Source of the DNA: DSOS01 sp035286585
GTDB taxonomy: Bacteria; Chloroflexota; Anaerolineae; Anaerolineales; UBA4823
Reading direction: 5' to 3'
DNA length: 16,803 nt
NCBI GenBank assembly: GCA_035286585.1
Contig: DATEDC010000200.1
Span: 1 to 16,803, forward strand
Part shown: positions 14,995-16,803 of the stretch, piece by piece
Layout of the letters: each line of letters opens with the position of its first letter
How positions within the stretch are numbered: the stretch's first letter is position 1
Position numbers and translations under genes: made by a program
Notes under the pieces: generated by a model
What the model saw: the letters and a program-made list of their open reading frames with translations, nothing else
Databases searched by the model: none
What the model was told of the DNA's origin: nothing

Positions 14995-15999
14995 CTACGG
15001 GTTAATCAATGCTTTTTCTTGGGCTGAGCGATGCGCAGCAAGGGCAAGCCGCAATGCCTGTATGCCGTCGCCTAGCGTACAAAGCGGCTGGGCTATTCCG
15101 TGGATAATAGCCAGGAAGTGGCGCATTTCAGCCAGGAACAATTCGTTGCGCTCGAATGCTTGGCCTCCACCCGGAGAAACTGGGAAGATTTCCCCTTCCC
15201 CTTGTGGGTGGTCAGCCCGGTATAACTGTACCCCTCCGTCCGCATTATCCCAGTGGATCATGCCGTTAGTGCCTATGATTTCAAGGTGATGGGCACTCGG
15301 ACGCTGATTATAATCCAGATGCAGGCTGCCTAACCCACCATTTTTGAAGCGCAAGCCGATCTCTGCCGTATCTTCGACATCCAGGCCGAGGTTGCTCAAC
15401 TGGCCTGCGAAAGCCCACAGGGACTCGACCTCGCCAAACAGCCAGCGCAGGTAGTCGAGGGGGTGGGATAGGGTCAGGATCACCCCGCCGCCCAGGTCGG
15501 CGCGGGCGCTGTAACCCTGGCGGTAGTCCTCCCACGGGTGCCAGCCGGGCAGATATTCGCCCCAGTGAGCCCGTATGGAGAGTGGTCGTCCAATTGCTTT
15601 CTGGGAGAGCAGCTCAGCTATTTTTCGAAGGCCAGGGTGGAAACGGAACTGGAAGCCCACCAGGACCTGCCCGCCGCCAGCCTGCAAGGCATGCTGCAAC
15701 TCATCCAGGCGCTCAAGCGAATGGGAAACCGGTTTTTCGAGCAATAGATGGCAGCCTGCCCGCGCCGCGGGGATAGCAACATCCAGGTGAAGCGAGGTAG
15801 GATTGGATATGATCACGGCCTGCGGCTGGTGGGCCAGGGCAGCGGCTAAATCGGTTTCGGTCGGGAAAGCCGCCAGCTCCGCCTCGGGCAGAGAGCTTCG
15901 CTGGGTCCGATAGAGCAGGATATCTCGCTCGCCAAGCGCCAGCAAGTTACGTAAGTGGCGGCGCCCGATGGAACCGAGGCCGGCGATAAGAAATTTCAT
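14995..15999 (-). CDS. Gfo/Idh/MocA-family oxidoreductase
   Basis: The 334-residue protein starts with a Rossmann fold, FLIAGLGSIGRRH (residues 3-15, GxGxxG), continues with SNPTSLH and the family's LEKPVSHS (87-94), and ends in the mixed-sheet domain that binds substrate. It should oxidise or reduce a sugar, nucleotide sugar or cyclitol with NAD(P). In nonulosonate clusters such enzymes usually act on precursor sugars; the exact step here is unknown. The first codon is probably ATG 15999, although a GTG immediately before it (16002) is also in frame. No Shine-Dalgarno is apparent. It ends in TAG, 54 bases before the next gene. This shows that TAG is an ordinary stop here, which matters for the interrupted gene upstream. 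Confidence 0.92.
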   Translation of the reverse strand: MKFLIAGLGSIGRRHLRNLLALGERDILLYRTQRSSLPEAELAAFPTETDLAAALAHQPQAVIISNPTSLHLDVAIPAARAGCHLLLEKPVSHSLERLDELQHALQAGGGQVLVGFQFRFHPGLRKIAELLSQKAIGRPLSIRAHWGEYLPGWHPWEDYRQGYSARADLGGGVILTLSHPLDYLRWLFGEVESLWAFAGQLSNLGLDVEDTAEIGLRFKNGGLGSLHLDYNQRPSAHHLEIIGTNGMIHWDNADGGVQLYRADHPQGEGEIFPVSPGGGQAFERNELFLAEMRHFLAIIHGIAQPLCTLGDGIQALRLALAAHRSAQEKALINP

Positions 16000-16059
16000 C
16001 ACGGAGAGCCGAAGAATGTCTGTGGGAGGTGCACCCGCCGGAATAGTATTTTTCGGATG

Positions 16060-16803
16060 CTACCAATCCAGGCTGGGTTCATAACCCCAGTCGATCAGCG
16101 CCTGCCCAGCTGCTTCTTTAAAAATCTTGCGGTCGCCTGGGGTGAACAACTCTCTCCAGGTGCCGCGCCTACCCTTGCTCAGCGAGCCAGCAATACTGGC
16201 CTCTTTTTGTTGCTGCCAGTCGGCGTCAGGATTTTGGGCCATCTCGACTTCTAAAGACTCGTGCAACCCGGCAATGGATGGCTCTACGCCCAGGAAAGTC
16301 CAAAGGCGGGCCATCTGCTCCCAGGGGCGAGCCAGCAGGTCTTCGTAGCGCAAGGAAAGATAACGCTCCCCAAGACTCTGCCGGGCAATCTGATTCGTGG
16401 CAGTGACGTTCTTTGCCTAGCCTTGCGCTGAATTGCGCAGGCCTTTCGCAGTGAAAATCGAACGCTGACCTGAGAGGAAGGCTGCCGGATCATGGATATA
16501 GTCGTCACGGATGCGTTGATCTTCTGCGGGGATGTATTCCTGGCGGTCAATGAAAGCCTGAAAGCGGTGTGAAATGAGAGCGTCGCGGCCATCTCGGACG
16601 ATAAAAACCAGGTGGGCGTCGGGATAGATTTTGAGCATTAGGCGGACAGCTTCGTCATCCAGCAGGCTGTTGGGGCTTTTGTCGCCTACCACGCAGCCGG
16701 GTTCGGCTTTTCCAGCCCGGCGAGCGTCGCGTTCCATGATGAAATCTGCTGCCGCGCGCAGCACCAGGGGGGAGAGATCGCGGCCCTGGTTCCAGCGGTT
16801 GCT
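16060..16803 (-). pseudogene. Sulfotransferase interrupted by an in-frame TAG (5' end beyond window)
   Basis: A single reading frame runs from the right edge to a stop at 16060, except for one TAG at 16419-16417. Before it lie VVGDKSPNS, LVFIVRDGRDALISH (the 3'-phosphate site of PAPS, with Arg and Ser eight apart) and FTAKGLRNSAQG. Directly after it, in the same frame, come AKNVT, SLRYEDLLARPWEQM, WTFLGVEP and KGRRGTWRELFT, the usual C-terminal PAPS-binding region. The stop stands where sulfotransferases generally have Trp (G-W-A-K), so a single TGG-to-TAG change explains it. The 5'-phosphosulfate loop would lie beyond the edge. The rest shows no frameshift and little decay, so the break is recent, is a sequence error, or is read through. 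If real, the first piece lacks its C-terminal third and the second has no cofactor site, so neither should be active. The substrate would have been a glycan or another cluster product. Confidence 0.85.

Noticed and set aside
16417..16419. TAG decoded as an amino acid throughout the genome
   Set aside because: TAG terminates the oxidoreductase (14995) and glycosyltransferase (5601) genes at their expected ends, so it is a normal stop here.
16284..16592. A frameshift, rather than a nonsense codon, in the right-hand sulfotransferase
   Set aside because: The conserved parts before and after the break are in the same frame; only the single TAG separates them. The overlapping frame at 16284-16592 gives no family match.
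1..16803. CRISPR arrays, tRNA or rRNA genes, insertion sequences
   Set aside because: No regularly spaced repeats, tRNA-like cloverleafs, rRNA-like stretches, transposase genes or terminal inverted repeats were recognised on either strand.

Overview
This is a compact, GC-rich, plainly bacterial window in which every supportable gene lies on the minus strand, so transcription runs from base 16803 towards base 1. Fifteen complete genes or partial genes and one broken gene fill it almost completely; no gap approaches 300 bases. The taxon cannot be fixed from this sequence. GTG and TTG starts, Shine-Dalgarno sites of varying strength and the gene families would fit a Chloroflexota-type or similar environmental genome, but I hold that weakly.

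The locus reads as a surface-glycan cluster built around nonulosonic acids (sialic, legionaminic and related nine-carbon sugars). In transcription order the first part holds a sulfotransferase broken by an in-frame TAG (16803-16060), a Gfo/Idh/MocA oxidoreductase, a CMP-nonulosonate synthetase fused to a HAD phosphatase, a NeuB-type synthase without its SAF domain, and a fused ATP sulfurylase/APS kinase that makes PAPS. A second nonulosonate set follows: a PtmA-like SDR oxidoreductase, a stand-alone CMP-nonulosonate synthetase, and a NeuB synthase with SAF domain fused to a C-terminal xylose-isomerase-like TIM barrel. Two hairpins flank the SDR gene.

The last part (7292-1922) is very tightly packed, with GTGA, ATGA and 8-base start/stop overlaps. 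It encodes a capsule-type glycosyltransferase, a SAM methyltransferase, an 84-residue carrier protein, a class II seryl-tRNA-synthetase-like protein that fits the amino acid:[carrier protein] ligases, a GNAT acyltransferase and an AAC(3)-like acyltransferase. A DUF4910-type aminopeptidase-like protein and a second sulfotransferase, which runs off the left edge, follow.

The most exciting element is the carrier protein / aminoacyl-carrier-protein ligase / GNAT trio embedded in a nonulosonate cluster. My working model, which is inference, is that an amino acid is activated, loaded onto the carrier's phosphopantetheine arm, and passed by the GNAT or AAC(3)-like enzyme to an amino group of a nonulosonate or another glycan sugar. 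The glycan may also be methylated, and sulfated with PAPS from the local fused enzyme. The window lacks recognisable genes for the early sugar-precursor steps (NeuC/LegG-type epimerase, dehydratase, aminotransferase), so these must lie elsewhere.
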